From Pseudomonas sp. GV071 (GTDB taxonomy: Bacteria; Pseudomonadota; Gammaproteobacteria; Pseudomonadales; Pseudomonadaceae): a stretch of DNA of 64,000 nt. The position numbers and the translations under genes are program-made. The stretch lies in contig NZ_QAOJ01000017.1 of the NCBI RefSeq assembly GCF_003050835.1, forward strand, positions 55,739 to 119,738, given 5' to 3'. Numbering within the stretch: the stretch's first letter is position 1; every line of letters starts with the position of its first letter. The notes under the pieces are model-generated. The model worked only from the letters and a program-made list of their open reading frames with translations. It did no database searches and was not told the origin of the DNA. Positions 10,079 to 18,882 of the stretch are shown piece after piece.

Positions 10079-12088
10079 TCACGCGCCAGTTGAGGTCGGG
10101 GTGACGGGAGTTGCGGTACGACTGAGCAGGTCGCGCAGTTGTTCTTTCTCCTCTGCGCTGAGCTCACTTTGACGGGCTTTACGCAGCAAATGTTCCAGGC
10201 TGCGCTCACGTTGGCGTGCTGCCAGACTAGTTATAGTGTCGAAAAACTGTTGTTCAAGGTTGTCGGCATCAATCAGCCATTCCTTTTCTGCCAATGCCTT
10301 GAGCAGGCGGCCCTGCTCGGTGCCGTGCCAGCGGGCGATCAACTGCAGTGAACGCAGCTTCGGGTTCTTCTGCATGGCTCCCAGCAGGGCGACCAGCAGT
10401 TGGGCGTAGGTGTCGTTTTCTGCCGCGAAGTGGCTGGCATCTTCGACTTTCTCCGCCAGTTGCGGATGGTGCAGCAAGGTTCGCAGGGCGGTGAGCGTGG
10501 GTGATTCCACGGGCGCCGCGACGCGAGGCCCGCGCGGGAAATCATCGCGGTCGCGGTCGCCCTTCTTGCTCCAATTCTTTTCCCATTTTTTGCCGCCACC
10601 CTGGCCTTTGCCCTTGAAGCCGGTTTTCGGCTGCCAGGTCTGCTCGGGCTGTGGCGCGTACTCCTCGTGGCCGTATTCGGGCTGCGCATCGTAGTAGGCG
10701 TTGGGGTCGAAATGCGGCGGTTCGTCCATGCCGTGGGCGGCATGCGATGGCACGGCGGGTGTGCTGACCGGGTTGTGATGGGCGCTTGGCTGGCTGAACG
10801 ATTCGCTGCTCAGGCCAGTGATTTCCGTGAGCCGCTGACGCATCAGAATCTTCAGGTTGGCACCAGGGATCTTGTCGATCAGCGGGGCTGCCAGGGTGGC
10901 CAGATGCGCCTTGCCCTCCAGGGAGCGCGGGTCAGCTTCCTGGGTCAGTTGCTGGAAAAAGTAATCCGCCAGCGGCTGGGCCTGTTGGTTGATCCGGGCG
11001 CGGAAGGCGTCCGTGCCCTCGGCGCGGACAAGGCTGTCCGGATCTTCGCCTTCGGGCAAAAACAGAAAGCGCGCGCGGCGGCCGTCTTGCAGGCTTGGCA
11101 GCGTCGACTCCAGGGCGCGCCAGGCGGCGCTACGGCCGGCCTGATCGCCGTCGAAGCAGAACAGCACGCTGGGCACGATGCGGAACAGGCGCTTTAAATG
11201 TTCTTCGCTGGTGGCGGTGCCGAGGGTGGCGACCGCATTGCGCAGGCCTTGTTGGGCCAGGGCGATGACGTCCATGTAGCCCTCAACCACCATCACCTCA
11301 TCTAGGTCGCGGTTGCTCTTGCGCGCTTCATACAGGCCGTAGAGTTCCTGGCCTTTATGGAATACCGGGGTTTCCGGGGAGTTCAGGTACTTGGGTTTGT
11401 CGTCACCCAGCACCCGGCCGCCAAAGGCGATGATGCGGCCGCGGCTGTCGCGAATGGGGAAAATCACCCGGTCGCGGAAGCGGTCGTAGCGTTTGCCGCT
11501 GTCGGCGTTCTCGATCAGCAGGCCGGCTTCGATCATCGCTTTCTGTTGCAGCGTGTCGGTGGCCAGGTGCTTCATCAGGTTGTCCCAGCCGGGCGGGGCG
11601 AAGCCCAGGCCGAAGTCGCGGGCGATTTCACCGGACAGGCCGCGGCCTTTCAGATAGTCGACCGCAGCTTTGCGGGTCGGGTGGCTTTTCAGCGCCTGGC
11701 GGTAGTATTCGGCGGCGGCCGTCAGCAGCGGGTACAGCGGCGAATCGGTGGGCTGCCGCGGTTTATGCGGGCCACCGCGGCCGCTCTCTTCGCGCACCAC
11801 TTCCATGCCGGCGCTTTTCGCCAGGTCTTCCACGGCCTGGACGAAGTCCAGGTTGTCGTGGTCCATGATGAAACCCAAGGCGTTGCCGCCGGCCCCGCAG
11901 CCGAAGCAGTAGTAGAACTGCTTGTCCGGGCTCACGCTGAATGAGGGGGTCTTCTCTTTATGGAAGGGGCAGCAGGCGCTGAAGTTTTTCCCGGTCTTCT
12001 TTAGTTGCACGCGCGAGCTGACCACGTCGACGATGTCGGTGCGGTTGAGCAGGTCGTCAATAAAGCTTTGGGGAATCAGCCCGGCCAT
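10079..12088 (-). CDS. dnaG: DNA primase DnaG
   Basis: A 669-residue primase that makes RNA primers for replication. It has an N-terminal CHCC zinc ribbon (CCPFHKEKTPSFSV...YYCFGCGAGG, about 40-65), the RNA polymerase core with a TOPRIM segment (VVEGYMDVIALAQQG near residue 265, and DGDQAGRSA near 310), and a C-terminal DnaB-interacting domain (about 530-660). A linker at about 450-515 is unusually rich in Gly, Lys, Pro and Tyr. It lies between rpsU and rpoD in the conserved operon; the distance to rpsU is 320 bp. Confidence 0.98.
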   Translation of the reverse strand: MAGLIPQSFIDDLLNRTDIVDVVSSRVQLKKTGKNFSACCPFHKEKTPSFSVSPDKQFYYCFGCGAGGNALGFIMDHDNLDFVQAVEDLAKSAGMEVVREESGRGGPHKPRQPTDSPLYPLLTAAAEYYRQALKSHPTRKAAVDYLKGRGLSGEIARDFGLGFAPPGWDNLMKHLATDTLQQKAMIEAGLLIENADSGKRYDRFRDRVIFPIRDSRGRIIAFGGRVLGDDKPKYLNSPETPVFHKGQELYGLYEARKSNRDLDEVMVVEGYMDVIALAQQGLRNAVATLGTATSEEHLKRLFRIVPSVLFCFDGDQAGRSAAWRALESTLPSLQDGRRARFLFLPEGEDPDSLVRAEGTDAFRARINQQAQPLADYFFQQLTQEADPRSLEGKAHLATLAAPLIDKIPGANLKILMRQRLTEITGLSSESFSQPSAHHNPVSTPAVPSHAAHGMDEPPHFDPNAYYDAQPEYGHEEYAPQPEQTWQPKTGFKGKGQGGGKKWEKNWSKKGDRDRDDFPRGPRVAAPVESPTLTALRTLLHHPQLAEKVEDASHFAAENDTYAQLLVALLGAMQKNPKLRSLQLIARWHGTEQGRLLKALAEKEWLIDADNLEQQFFDTITSLAARQRERSLEHLLRKARQSELSAEEKEQLRDLLSRTATPVTPTSTGA

Positions 12089-12408
12089 GGCGCTCTCGAA
12101 GTCGGTCGAATCACTGGCGTTGCGGCCGCGATTTCAGGTGTTCGGAAAAAGGTGCAAAGCGCTTTTCTCGACGCAAGAAGCGGCGAGGTGGCTAATCATG
12201 CCAAGAGTTCGCGGTCGGCTCTACAGGCCGTGTCGCCTCGGTGGCGTGCGGAAGTTTTCCCGCGCAAACGCGAAAAAGCGAGGCTTATCGTGGTTGCCTG
12301 AGCAACGTAGATAACTTCGCTAATGCGTTTGAAGCGTTGTGCTATCGATTCTGCCGGCAGCCCGGCTTGCGGCCGGGCGTGGCAAAACAGGCGGCGTTTG
12401 TCTGTGTA
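12089..12408 (-). other. rpsU-dnaG spacer with a GC hairpin
   Basis: This 320-bp gap inside the operon contains no convincing gene. A perfect 7-bp stem (GCCCGGC 12360-12366, GCCGGGC 12372-12378, 5-base loop) stands 30 bp after the rpsU stop. It lacks a T run, so it looks like an RNA-processing or partial-termination hairpin that would let rpsU be expressed above dnaG and rpoD, as known in E. coli. I see no trace of a YqeY-like gene, which I recall at this place in P. aeruginosa. Confidence 0.45.
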
Positions 12409-12624
12409 TTAGTACAGACGAACGGCGCGGCGCTGTTCGCGCTGCACTTTCTTGGCGTGGCGCTTAACTGCGGCTGCAGCTTTGCGTTTACGCTCGGAAG
12501 TTGGTTTCTCGTAGAATTCGCGGCTGCGAACTTCAGCCAGAACACCGGCTTTTTCACAGGAGCGTTTGAAGCGACGCAGAGCTACGTCGAAGGGTTCGTT
12601 CTCTTTTACTTTGACGGCTGGCAT
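12409..12624 (-). CDS. rpsU: 30S ribosomal protein bS21
   Basis: A 71-residue, strongly basic protein, [27 protein letters not shown]..., full length and typical of bS21, which binds the 30S platform and aids initiation. It is the first gene of rpsU-dnaG-rpoD, linking ribosome, primase and sigma-factor supply. A good sigma-70 promoter lies about 80 bp upstream. It is divergent from tsaD. Confidence 0.98.
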
Positions 12625-12706
12625 CCAGAGCTACCTTCATTCATTACCGGGGTAGACGTACTCGTTGCAAACTGAGCTGGAGGACGTCGGTTTTTAAGGG
12701 TTGCGG

Positions 12707-12735
12707 ATGTTAACGCCTCATCGCCAGGAATGCAA
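12707..12735 (-). promoter_or_regulatory. Sigma-70 promoter of rpsU-dnaG-rpoD
   Basis: On the minus strand, TTGCAT (12730-12735), a 17-bp spacer and TAACAT (12707-12712) lie in the divergent region between rpsU and tsaD, leaving a leader of about 75 nt before rpsU. No other match of this quality was seen in the gap. Confidence 0.5.
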
Positions 12736-12822
12736 AGCCTCTGATCGAAAACCGCTAGGCGGACTTACGGACGGCGATTATCATGCGCGCCTTCGAAATT
12801 GCCCAGTCTGAAGGGAACACCC

Positions 12823-13848
12823 ATGCTCGTGCTGGGATTAGAAACCTCCTGTGATGAAACCGGCGTTGCCTTGTATGACAGCGAGCGCGGCTTGCTGGGC
12901 GACGCTTTGTTCAGTCAGATCGACCTGCACAAGGCCTACGGCGGCGTGGTGCCGGAGCTGGCCTCGCGCGATCACGTCAAGCGCATGCTGCCGCTGATTC
13001 GCGAAGTGCTGGAACAATCCGGCTGCGCCACCCAGGACATTGATGCCATCGCTTACACCGCCGGCCCCGGCTTGGTCGGTGCCTTGTTGGTGGGGGCTGC
13101 CTGCGCTCAGGCCCTGGCCTTCGCCTGGGATATTCCGGCGCTTGGCGTACACCACATGGAGGGCCACCTGCTGGCGCCCATGCTGGAAGAAACCCCGCCG
13201 GAATTTCCGTTTGTCGCCTTGCTGGTTTCCGGCGGCCACACCCAATTGGTTCGCGTCGACGGCATTGGTCAATACCAACTGCTGGGCGAGTCGCTGGACG
13301 ACGCCGCCGGTGAAGCCTTCGATAAGACCGCCAAACTGATCGGCCTCGGCTACCCCGGTGGCCCCGAAATCGCCCGCTTGGCGCTCAGTGGTGTGGCAGG
13401 GCGCTTCGTCTTTCCGCGGCCGATGACCGACCGCCCAGGTCTGGATTTCAGCTTCAGCGGCCTGAAAACCTTCGCTCTCAACACCTGGCTGCAATGCCGT
13501 GAGGCTGGCGACGACGGCGAACAAACCCGTAGCGACATCGCCCTGGCCTTCCAGACCGCCGTGGTCGAGACTCTGACCATCAAGTGCCGCCGCGCGCTCA
13601 AGCAGACCCATCTCAACCGGCTGGTGATTGCCGGCGGCGTGAGTGCCAACCAGGCGCTGCGTCGTTCGCTGGAAAAGATGCTCGGTGAGTTCAAAGGCAA
13701 CGTGTTTTATGCCCGCCCGGCGTTCTGCACCGACAATGGCGCGATGATCGCCTACGCCGGTTGCCAGCGCCTGATGGCCGGCCAGCACGAAGGCCCGGAA
13801 ATCTCGGTGCAGGCGCGTTGGCCGATGGAGCAGTTGCCGGCGATCTAA
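12823..13848 (+). CDS. tsaD: tRNA t6A37 threonylcarbamoyltransferase TsaD
   Basis: A 341-residue ASKHA-fold enzyme that transfers threonylcarbamoyl to A37 of ANN-decoding tRNAs, working with TsaB, TsaE and TsaC. The start at 12823 (MLVLGLETSCDETGVALYD) follows AAGGGA; an in-frame ATG 24 bp earlier is not needed. Conserved features: ETSCDETG, the metal-binding HMEGH (about residue 111), SGGHT and the C-terminal TDNGAMIAYAG. It is divergent from rpsU and converges on plsY with only three bases between stop codons and no visible terminator. Confidence 0.98.
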   Translation: MLVLGLETSCDETGVALYDSERGLLGDALFSQIDLHKAYGGVVPELASRDHVKRMLPLIREVLEQSGCATQDIDAIAYTAGPGLVGALLVGAACAQALAFAWDIPALGVHHMEGHLLAPMLEETPPEFPFVALLVSGGHTQLVRVDGIGQYQLLGESLDDAAGEAFDKTAKLIGLGYPGGPEIARLALSGVAGRFVFPRPMTDRPGLDFSFSGLKTFALNTWLQCREAGDDGEQTRSDIALAFQTAVVETLTIKCRRALKQTHLNRLVIAGGVSANQALRRSLEKMLGEFKGNVFYARPAFCTDNGAMIAYAGCQRLMAGQHEGPEISVQARWPMEQLPAI

Positions 13849-13851
13849 GGC

Positions 13852-14421
13852 TTAGAAATGCCGTTCGCGCCCAGCCAGCAGGTCGCGTAGATTGCTGCGG
13901 TGGCGCCAAACGATCAGGCCGGTGAGCACGCTCATCGGCAGCAAGGCCCCCGGTTGTTGCCAGGCCAGCAAGGGCAGGGTCAGTGGGGTGGCAATCAAGG
14001 CCGCGAGTGAACTGGTGCGGGTCAGCCAGAAGGTCAGGCCCCAGCCAGCAACAGCGAGTAGGGCGGCTGGCGGGTAGAGGCCCAAGAGCATGCCGGCGGC
14101 TGTCGCCACGCCCTTGCCGCCGCGAAAGTTGAAGTACACCGGGTAGAGGTGCCCGACCACGGCGGCCAGGCCGATCCAGGCTTGCTGCTGAACGTTGAAG
14201 CCCAGCGCATAGGCGAGCAATACCGGCAGCAGGCCTTTGAGCAGATCGCCGAACAAGGTCAGAATGGCCAGCTTTTTACCCGCCACCCGCAGCATGTTGG
14301 TGGCGCCAGGGTTGCCGGAGCCGGCAACACGGGGGTCGGGACCACCGACCAGACGGCTGAGCAAAATGGCGAAGGACAGCGAGCCGAGCAGGTAGGCGAG
14401 GATCGCCAGCAACCAGAACAT
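13852..14421 (-). CDS. plsY: Acyl-phosphate glycerol-3-phosphate acyltransferase PlsY
   Basis: An inner-membrane enzyme of about 189 residues that acylates glycerol-3-phosphate from acyl-phosphate, the first step of phospholipid synthesis. Five or so membrane helices and the three conserved active-site loops are visible: SGNPGATN (about 35-42), HLYPVYFNFRGGKGVAT (about 90-106) and the later loop near TRTSSLAAL. I chose the MFWLLA start because GGA sits at fair spacing before it and homologues begin so; an in-frame ATG at 14430 adds three residues. A TAGAAT at 14450-14455 (minus strand) may be its -10. It is divergent from folB. Confidence 0.97.
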   Translation of the reverse strand: MFWLLAILAYLLGSLSFAILLSRLVGGPDPRVAGSGNPGATNMLRVAGKKLAILTLFGDLLKGLLPVLLAYALGFNVQQQAWIGLAAVVGHLYPVYFNFRGGKGVATAAGMLLGLYPPAALLAVAGWGLTFWLTRTSSLAALIATPLTLPLLAWQQPGALLPMSVLTGLIVWRHRSNLRDLLAGRERHF

Positions 14422-14495
14422 GGTATCCATCCGGGGCGAGTGAGCCCCGATTCTAGCGGGGCGCAGCGCCCTTGTCGTGCGGCGGAGCAGAGTGC

Positions 14496-14852
14496 TTGGA
14501 CAGAGTGTTTATCGAAGGTCTGGAAGTCGACACCGTGATCGGTGCCTATGACTGGGAGCGCGACATTCGCCAGTGCCTGCGCCTGGACCTGAGCTTCGCC
14601 TGGGACAATCGCCCGGCGGCGGCTGGTGACGACCTGACCAAGGCGCTGGACTACGCTTGCGTCTCCGCCCGCATTCAATCCTTTGCCGAGCAAGCGCAGT
14701 TTCTCCTTGTGGAAACCTTCGCCGAGCGCCTGGCCGAAATGCTGATGAGCGAATTCAACATTCCCGGCTTGCGCCTGAAACTCACCAAGCCCGGTGCGGT
14801 GCCGGCTGCCACGGGCGGCGTGGGCGTGGAGATCCAGCGCGGATGTCTCTGA
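14496..14852 (+). CDS. folB: Dihydroneopterin aldolase FolB
   Basis: A 118-residue enzyme of folate synthesis that splits dihydroneopterin to 6-hydroxymethyl-dihydropterin and glycolaldehyde. The start is taken as TTG at 14496 (protein MDRVFIEGLEVDTVIGAYDWER), because GGAG lies 8 nt before it and the family begins there; an upstream TTG frame lacks a ribosome site. The conserved GAYDWER and late KPGAVP segments are present. Its end overlaps folK by 10 bp, so translation of the two pathway enzymes is coupled. Confidence 0.95.
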   Translation: MDRVFIEGLEVDTVIGAYDWERDIRQCLRLDLSFAWDNRPAAAGDDLTKALDYACVSARIQSFAEQAQFLLVETFAERLAEMLMSEFNIPGLRLKLTKPGAVPAATGGVGVEIQRGCL

Positions 14853-15355
14853 CCCCGATCCTGCTGGGCCTCGGTAGCAACGTCGAGCGCGAAGCGCATC
14901 TGACTGCCGGCCTTGAGGCCTTGGCGCAATTTCTCCACGGCATTCAGTGTTCGCCGGTCTTTGAAAGCCAGCCAGTGGGGATCAAGAGCGGGCCGTTTTT
15001 CAATCTGGTGGTGCTCGCTGAAACCGACCTGCCGTTGCATGAGCTGGACCGCCGCCTGAAACATATCGAAGCCGACAACGGCCGCTATGCACCGAACCGC
15101 AAAGGCCTGCCGCTGGATATCGATGTACTCACCTACGGCGATCTGGTGGGCGATTTCGACGGCCTGATTTTGCCGCGGGCCGAGATTCTCAAGAACGCCT
15201 TTGTGCTCTGGCCGCTGGCGTTGTTGGTGCCCGAGCACCTGCACCCCGGTGTGCAGAAGCCCTACGCCGAACTATGGCGCGAGGCGCAGATCGAGCAGGT
15301 GCTGGCGCCGGTCGCCTTCGAGTGGCGCGGCGAACAATTAACACCAAACGCATGA
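14843..15355 (+). CDS. folK: 2-amino-4-hydroxy-6-hydroxymethyldihydropteridine diphosphokinase FolK
   Basis: A 170-residue pyrophosphokinase acting on the product of FolB. The start at 14843 (MSLTPILLGLGSNVERE) lies inside the end of folB. Diagnostic motifs are LGSN near the N-terminus, FxNLVV and the LDIDVLTYGD stretch with two Asp residues that bind magnesium, followed by LILPRAEI...AFVLWPL. It ends before a REP doublet shared with convergent cca. Confidence 0.96.
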   Translation: MSLTPILLGLGSNVEREAHLTAGLEALAQFLHGIQCSPVFESQPVGIKSGPFFNLVVLAETDLPLHELDRRLKHIEADNGRYAPNRKGLPLDIDVLTYGDLVGDFDGLILPRAEILKNAFVLWPLALLVPEHLHPGVQKPYAELWREAQIEQVLAPVAFEWRGEQLTPNA

Positions 15356-15360
15356 TTCTG

Positions 15361-15423
15361 GTGGGAGGGGCTTTAGCCGCGATGCTTTTAAGATCAAAAA
15401 CTCGCGGCTAAAGCCCCTCCCAC
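15361..15423. repeat. REP doublet (REPIN), GTGGGAGGGG type
   Basis: Two perfect 22-base inverted arms (15361-15382 and 15402-15423; core GGGAGGGGCTTTAGCCGCGA) flank a 19-base AT-rich centre. It lies between the convergent genes folK and cca. The same arms recur at 41.5 and 47.4 kb. REP doublets of this kind are known in P. fluorescens genomes and are spread by RAYT transposases; no RAYT gene is in the window. Confidence 0.9.
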
Positions 15424-15434
15424 AAAAGCACAGC

Positions 15435-16664
15435 TCAGGCGCGTTCGGATGCTTTGTAGGCCTGTAGGGCCTTCAACCGCTCACGCTTGAGCGCCTCACC
15501 CAGCTCAGCGCCTTTAAATCCCTGCTCCACCAATGGCTGCACCTTCACTGCCCGCGCGGCCTCGGCGGCGGCGCGCAGGTAAGCGGCCTGTGGGTATTCG
15601 CGCTGCTCCAACCCCAGCCGCCCGCGGGCATCCATCTCGCACGCGGCAATAAACTCTTCAAAGCGCTGCGGGCGACGGTACACGTCGAACGTCTGTAGCA
15701 GTTCCAACAGCGTCGAAGCCTTCAGCTCCAAAGCCCGATGGCCATGGGTGTGGTACTCGCCCACCAACACCGCCAGCTCCTGGCAATCTCGCGGCGCCTT
15801 GCAGCGCTCGTTCACCGCTTTGATCAGCTTGACCCCGCGATGCTCGTGGGCGATGTGCCGTGGCCATTCTTCCGGCGGCGTCAGGCCTTTGCCCAAGTCA
15901 TGCAGCAAGCACGCCCAGCGCACGGTCAGCGGTTGTTGATGCTCGGCGCATTGGCGCAGCACGCTGAGCACATGCATGCCGGTATCTATCTCGGGGTGAT
16001 GGGCGGCCGGTTGCGGCACGCCGAACAGCGCATCCAGCTCCGGCAGCATGGCGTTCAAGGCGCCGCAGTTGTGCAGCACCTCGATAAACACGTCCGGGCG
16101 ATCTTCCATCAGCGCGCGGGAAATTTCCTTCCAGCTGCGCTCCGGGGTCAGCGACGACAGCTCGCCGGACTCGCTCAAGCTGCGCATCAGCGCTTGGGTT
16201 TCTTCCGCCACCTGAAAGCCCAGAGGCGCATAACGGGCGGCAAAGCGGGCGACGCGCAGGACGCGTAACGGGTCTTCGGCAAAGGCCGGGGACACATGGC
16301 GCAGCACGCGTGCGTCAAGGTCTTTCAGGCCTCCGTAGGGGTCGAGCACGTTGCCGTGGTCATCCTCGGCCATGGCGTTGATGGTCAAGTCGCGGCGGGT
16401 CAGGTCGTCTTCGAGGGTGACGTCCGGGCTGGCGTAAAAAGTGAAGCCGCCGTAGCCCCGGCCGCTTTTGCGTTCGGTGCGGGCGAGGGCGTATTCCTCT
16501 TGGGTTTTTGGGTGGAGAAACACCGGGAAGTCGTCACCCACCGGGCGAAAACCCTGGGCGAGCATTTCTTCGGCGCTGGCGCCCACCACCAGCCAATCGA
16601 CATCGGTGACCGGGCGACCTAGCAGGCGGTCCCGCACGGCGCCGCCGACCTTGTAAATCTGCAT
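15435..16664 (-). CDS. cca: Multifunctional CCA tRNA nucleotidyltransferase/phosphohydrolase
   Basis: A 409-residue class II CCA-adding enzyme that builds or repairs the 3' CCA of tRNA. The start at 16664 (MQIYKVGGAVRDRLLG) follows a strong GGAGGG. The nucleotidyltransferase head has GGAVRD and the metal-binding DVDWLVVG, followed by RRDLTINAMA and the RVLRVARFAARYA helix. A C-terminal HD domain (HDLGKG around residue 260) adds phosphohydrolase activity, as in enterobacterial Cca. An in-frame N-terminal extension upstream looks like non-coding sequence and was left out. Confidence 0.97.
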   Translation of the reverse strand: MQIYKVGGAVRDRLLGRPVTDVDWLVVGASAEEMLAQGFRPVGDDFPVFLHPKTQEEYALARTERKSGRGYGGFTFYASPDVTLEDDLTRRDLTINAMAEDDHGNVLDPYGGLKDLDARVLRHVSPAFAEDPLRVLRVARFAARYAPLGFQVAEETQALMRSLSESGELSSLTPERSWKEISRALMEDRPDVFIEVLHNCGALNAMLPELDALFGVPQPAAHHPEIDTGMHVLSVLRQCAEHQQPLTVRWACLLHDLGKGLTPPEEWPRHIAHEHRGVKLIKAVNERCKAPRDCQELAVLVGEYHTHGHRALELKASTLLELLQTFDVYRRPQRFEEFIAACEMDARGRLGLEQREYPQAAYLRAAAEAARAVKVQPLVEQGFKGAELGEALKRERLKALQAYKASERA

Positions 16665-16717
16665 GTAAAACCCTCCGTTAGCGCCACAGCATACCTGCTG
16701 CGCCGCCAGAGGCCAGG

Positions 16718-17230
16718 CTAGCGGCTGACAGGAATCTGCTGCAGCAGGGTGACCACTGCCGCATGCAGCAACTCGGCGCGCCGCCAGGACGGGCTGAGGC
16801 TGGTGGTGATCAGCCCTTGCCACAGAGTTTTGTCGGCACGGTCGCTGACCCGCAGGCGCAGGGTGACGGACTCGTCCTGAAAGCGGTGCACCGCCAGGTA
16901 GCTGCCCAAGGGGTTGTTGGGCGGGTTGTCGACGCGAAATTCCAGCGGCGTCTCGTTCAGGGTCAGGGTATAGGCCACTCGCACTTCGGCTTTTTTGCTT
17001 TCGCGATAGCCGTGATTGAGCAGGCCCTGGCGCAAGCTGGCTTCCACTTGGGCGTAATCGGCGGTGGGCGGCAGTTGGCCGTCTGTGTTGTTGGTGCTGG
17101 GCGGCAGCATCTCAAAACTGTGGCGGGTGCCGAGCGATGGTGTGGCGGTCTGGACCACCAGCACCTGCGGTGAGGAGGTGGCGCAGCCGGCGAGCAGCAG
17201 GCTGAGGAGGACAATACGTAGAACAGGCAT
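16718..17230 (-). CDS. DUF4136-like lipoprotein
   Basis: A 170-residue secreted protein. The start at 17230 gives a lipoprotein signal, MPVLRIVLLSLLLAGC, with lipobox LLAGC, so the mature protein is anchored through Cys16. The rest (YAQVEASLRQGLLNHGYRESKKAEVRVAYTLTLN...) fits the DUF4136 fold, with the usual alternation of short helices and strands. It lies 53 bp upstream of cca on the same strand and may share a transcript. The function is unknown. It corresponds in position to PA0585 of P. aeruginosa. Confidence 0.75.
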   Translation of the reverse strand: MPVLRIVLLSLLLAGCATSSPQVLVVQTATPSLGTRHSFEMLPPSTNNTDGQLPPTADYAQVEASLRQGLLNHGYRESKKAEVRVAYTLTLNETPLEFRVDNPPNNPLGSYLAVHRFQDESVTLRLRVSDRADKTLWQGLITTSLSPSWRRAELLHAAVVTLLQQIPVSR

Positions 17231-17307
17231 AAACGACAGGCTCCGCTGAGGATGCAATATGCTCAACGCAAGCCCGTCGTCGGTCAACCAATCAAATGGG
17301 CGGCTTT

Positions 17308-18873
17308 TCAAATAGGCGGAATTACCAGATCCAGCCTTGGGTACTCGCTGCTTTCGTTCTCTCCACGGGGCGGTACATGCTGGGTTTGCACCACTTGGTC
17401 ACCGCGTACGGTTTCCAGATGGATGTCAAACCCCCACAGCCGGTGCAGGTGTTTGAGCACCTCCTCGGTGGAGTCGCCCAAGGGTTTGCGGTCGTGCTGT
17501 TGATGGCGCAGGGTCAGTGAGCGGTCGCCGCGGCGGTTGATGCTGTAGATCTGGATATTCGGTTCACGATTGCCCAGGTTGTACTGCGCTGCCAGGGTTT
17601 CGCGAATGGTCTGGTAGCCCGGTTCGTCGTGGATGGCCGGCACCACCAATTCGTCTTTCTGGTCGTCGTCCATCACGCTGAACAGCTTCAGGTCGCGGAT
17701 CACTTTGGGCGACAGATACTGCAGGATGAAGCTCTCATCCTTGAAGCTCTTCATGGCGAATTTCACCGTCGACAGCCAGTCGCTGCCGGCAATCTCAGGG
17801 AACCAGCGTCGGTCTTCTTCGGTGGGTTTCTCGCACATCCGGCGGATGTCGCTATACATGGCGAAACCCAGGGTGTAGGGGTTGATGCCGCTGTAATAGG
17901 GGCTGTCGAACGCTGGCTGGTAGATCACGCTGGTGTGCGACTGCAGGAACTCCATCATGAAGCCGTCGGTGACCAGGCCCTCGTCGTACAGATCGTTCAT
18001 CAGCGTGTAGTGCCAGAACGTGGCCCAGCCTTCGTTCATCACCTGGGTCTGGCGTTGCGGGTAGAAGTACTGCGCGATCTTGCGCACGATGCGCACCACT
18101 TCGCGCTGCCAGGGTTCCAGCAGCGGCGCGTGTTTTTCCAGGAAGTACAGAATGTTTTCCTGCGGCTCGGCCGGAAAGCGCCCGGCGTCTTTGTCGTTGC
18201 CCTTGTCGGCGCCCTTGGGGATGGTGCGCCACAGATCGTTGATCTGCCGTTGCAGATGCTCTTCACGCTCTTTCTGCCGCTGGCGTTCCTCCTCGGCGGA
18301 AATCGGATACGGGCGTTTGTAACGGTCGACGCCGTAGTTCATCAGTGCGTGGCAGGAATCGAGCAGGTCTTCTACCGCGTCGATGCCATAGCGTTCCTCG
18401 CACTGCATGATGTACTGCTTGGCAAACACCAGGTAATCGATGATCGAGCTGGCGTCGGTCCAGGTGCGGAACAGGTAGTTACCCTTGAAGAAGCTGTTGT
18501 GCCCGTAGCACGCATGGGCCACCACCAGTGCCTGCATGCAGATGGTGTTCTCTTCCATCAGGTAGGCGATGCAGGGATCGGAGTTGATCACGATCTCGTA
18601 GGCCAGGCCCATCTGCCCGCGACTGTAGGATTTCTCGGTGCTGAGAAAGTGTTTGCCGTAGGACCAGTGGTGGTAGCCCAAGGGCATGCCCACCGAGGCA
18701 TAGGCATCCATCATTTGCTCGGCCGTGATTACTTCGATCTGATTCGGGTAGGTATCTAGCGCATAACCTTCGGCGATCCGGCTGATTTCCCGGTCGTAGG
18801 CGCGGATCAGTTCGAAGGTCCATTCCGAACCGGTGGAAATGGGCTGGCCTCTTTTCTTCTCTCGAGCGCTCAT
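17308..18873 (-). CDS. SpoVR family protein
   Basis: A 521-residue SpoVR-like protein, MSAREKKRGQPISTGSEWTFELIRAYDREI..., with the family's conserved segments HWSYGK, NSDPCIAYLMEENT, HACYGHNSFFKGNYLF and EGWATFWHY. The family takes its name from a Bacillus cortex gene, but in non-sporulating bacteria it is part of the prkA-yeaH-spoVR stress operon and its biochemistry is unknown. The His/Glu-rich conserved blocks look like metal sites. It is the last gene of the operon, 9 bp after yeaH, with GAGG before its ATG. Confidence 0.95.
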   Translation of the reverse strand: MSAREKKRGQPISTGSEWTFELIRAYDREISRIAEGYALDTYPNQIEVITAEQMMDAYASVGMPLGYHHWSYGKHFLSTEKSYSRGQMGLAYEIVINSDPCIAYLMEENTICMQALVVAHACYGHNSFFKGNYLFRTWTDASSIIDYLVFAKQYIMQCEERYGIDAVEDLLDSCHALMNYGVDRYKRPYPISAEEERQRQKEREEHLQRQINDLWRTIPKGADKGNDKDAGRFPAEPQENILYFLEKHAPLLEPWQREVVRIVRKIAQYFYPQRQTQVMNEGWATFWHYTLMNDLYDEGLVTDGFMMEFLQSHTSVIYQPAFDSPYYSGINPYTLGFAMYSDIRRMCEKPTEEDRRWFPEIAGSDWLSTVKFAMKSFKDESFILQYLSPKVIRDLKLFSVMDDDQKDELVVPAIHDEPGYQTIRETLAAQYNLGNREPNIQIYSINRRGDRSLTLRHQQHDRKPLGDSTEEVLKHLHRLWGFDIHLETVRGDQVVQTQHVPPRGENESSEYPRLDLVIPPI

Positions 18874-18882
18874 GGCAACACC

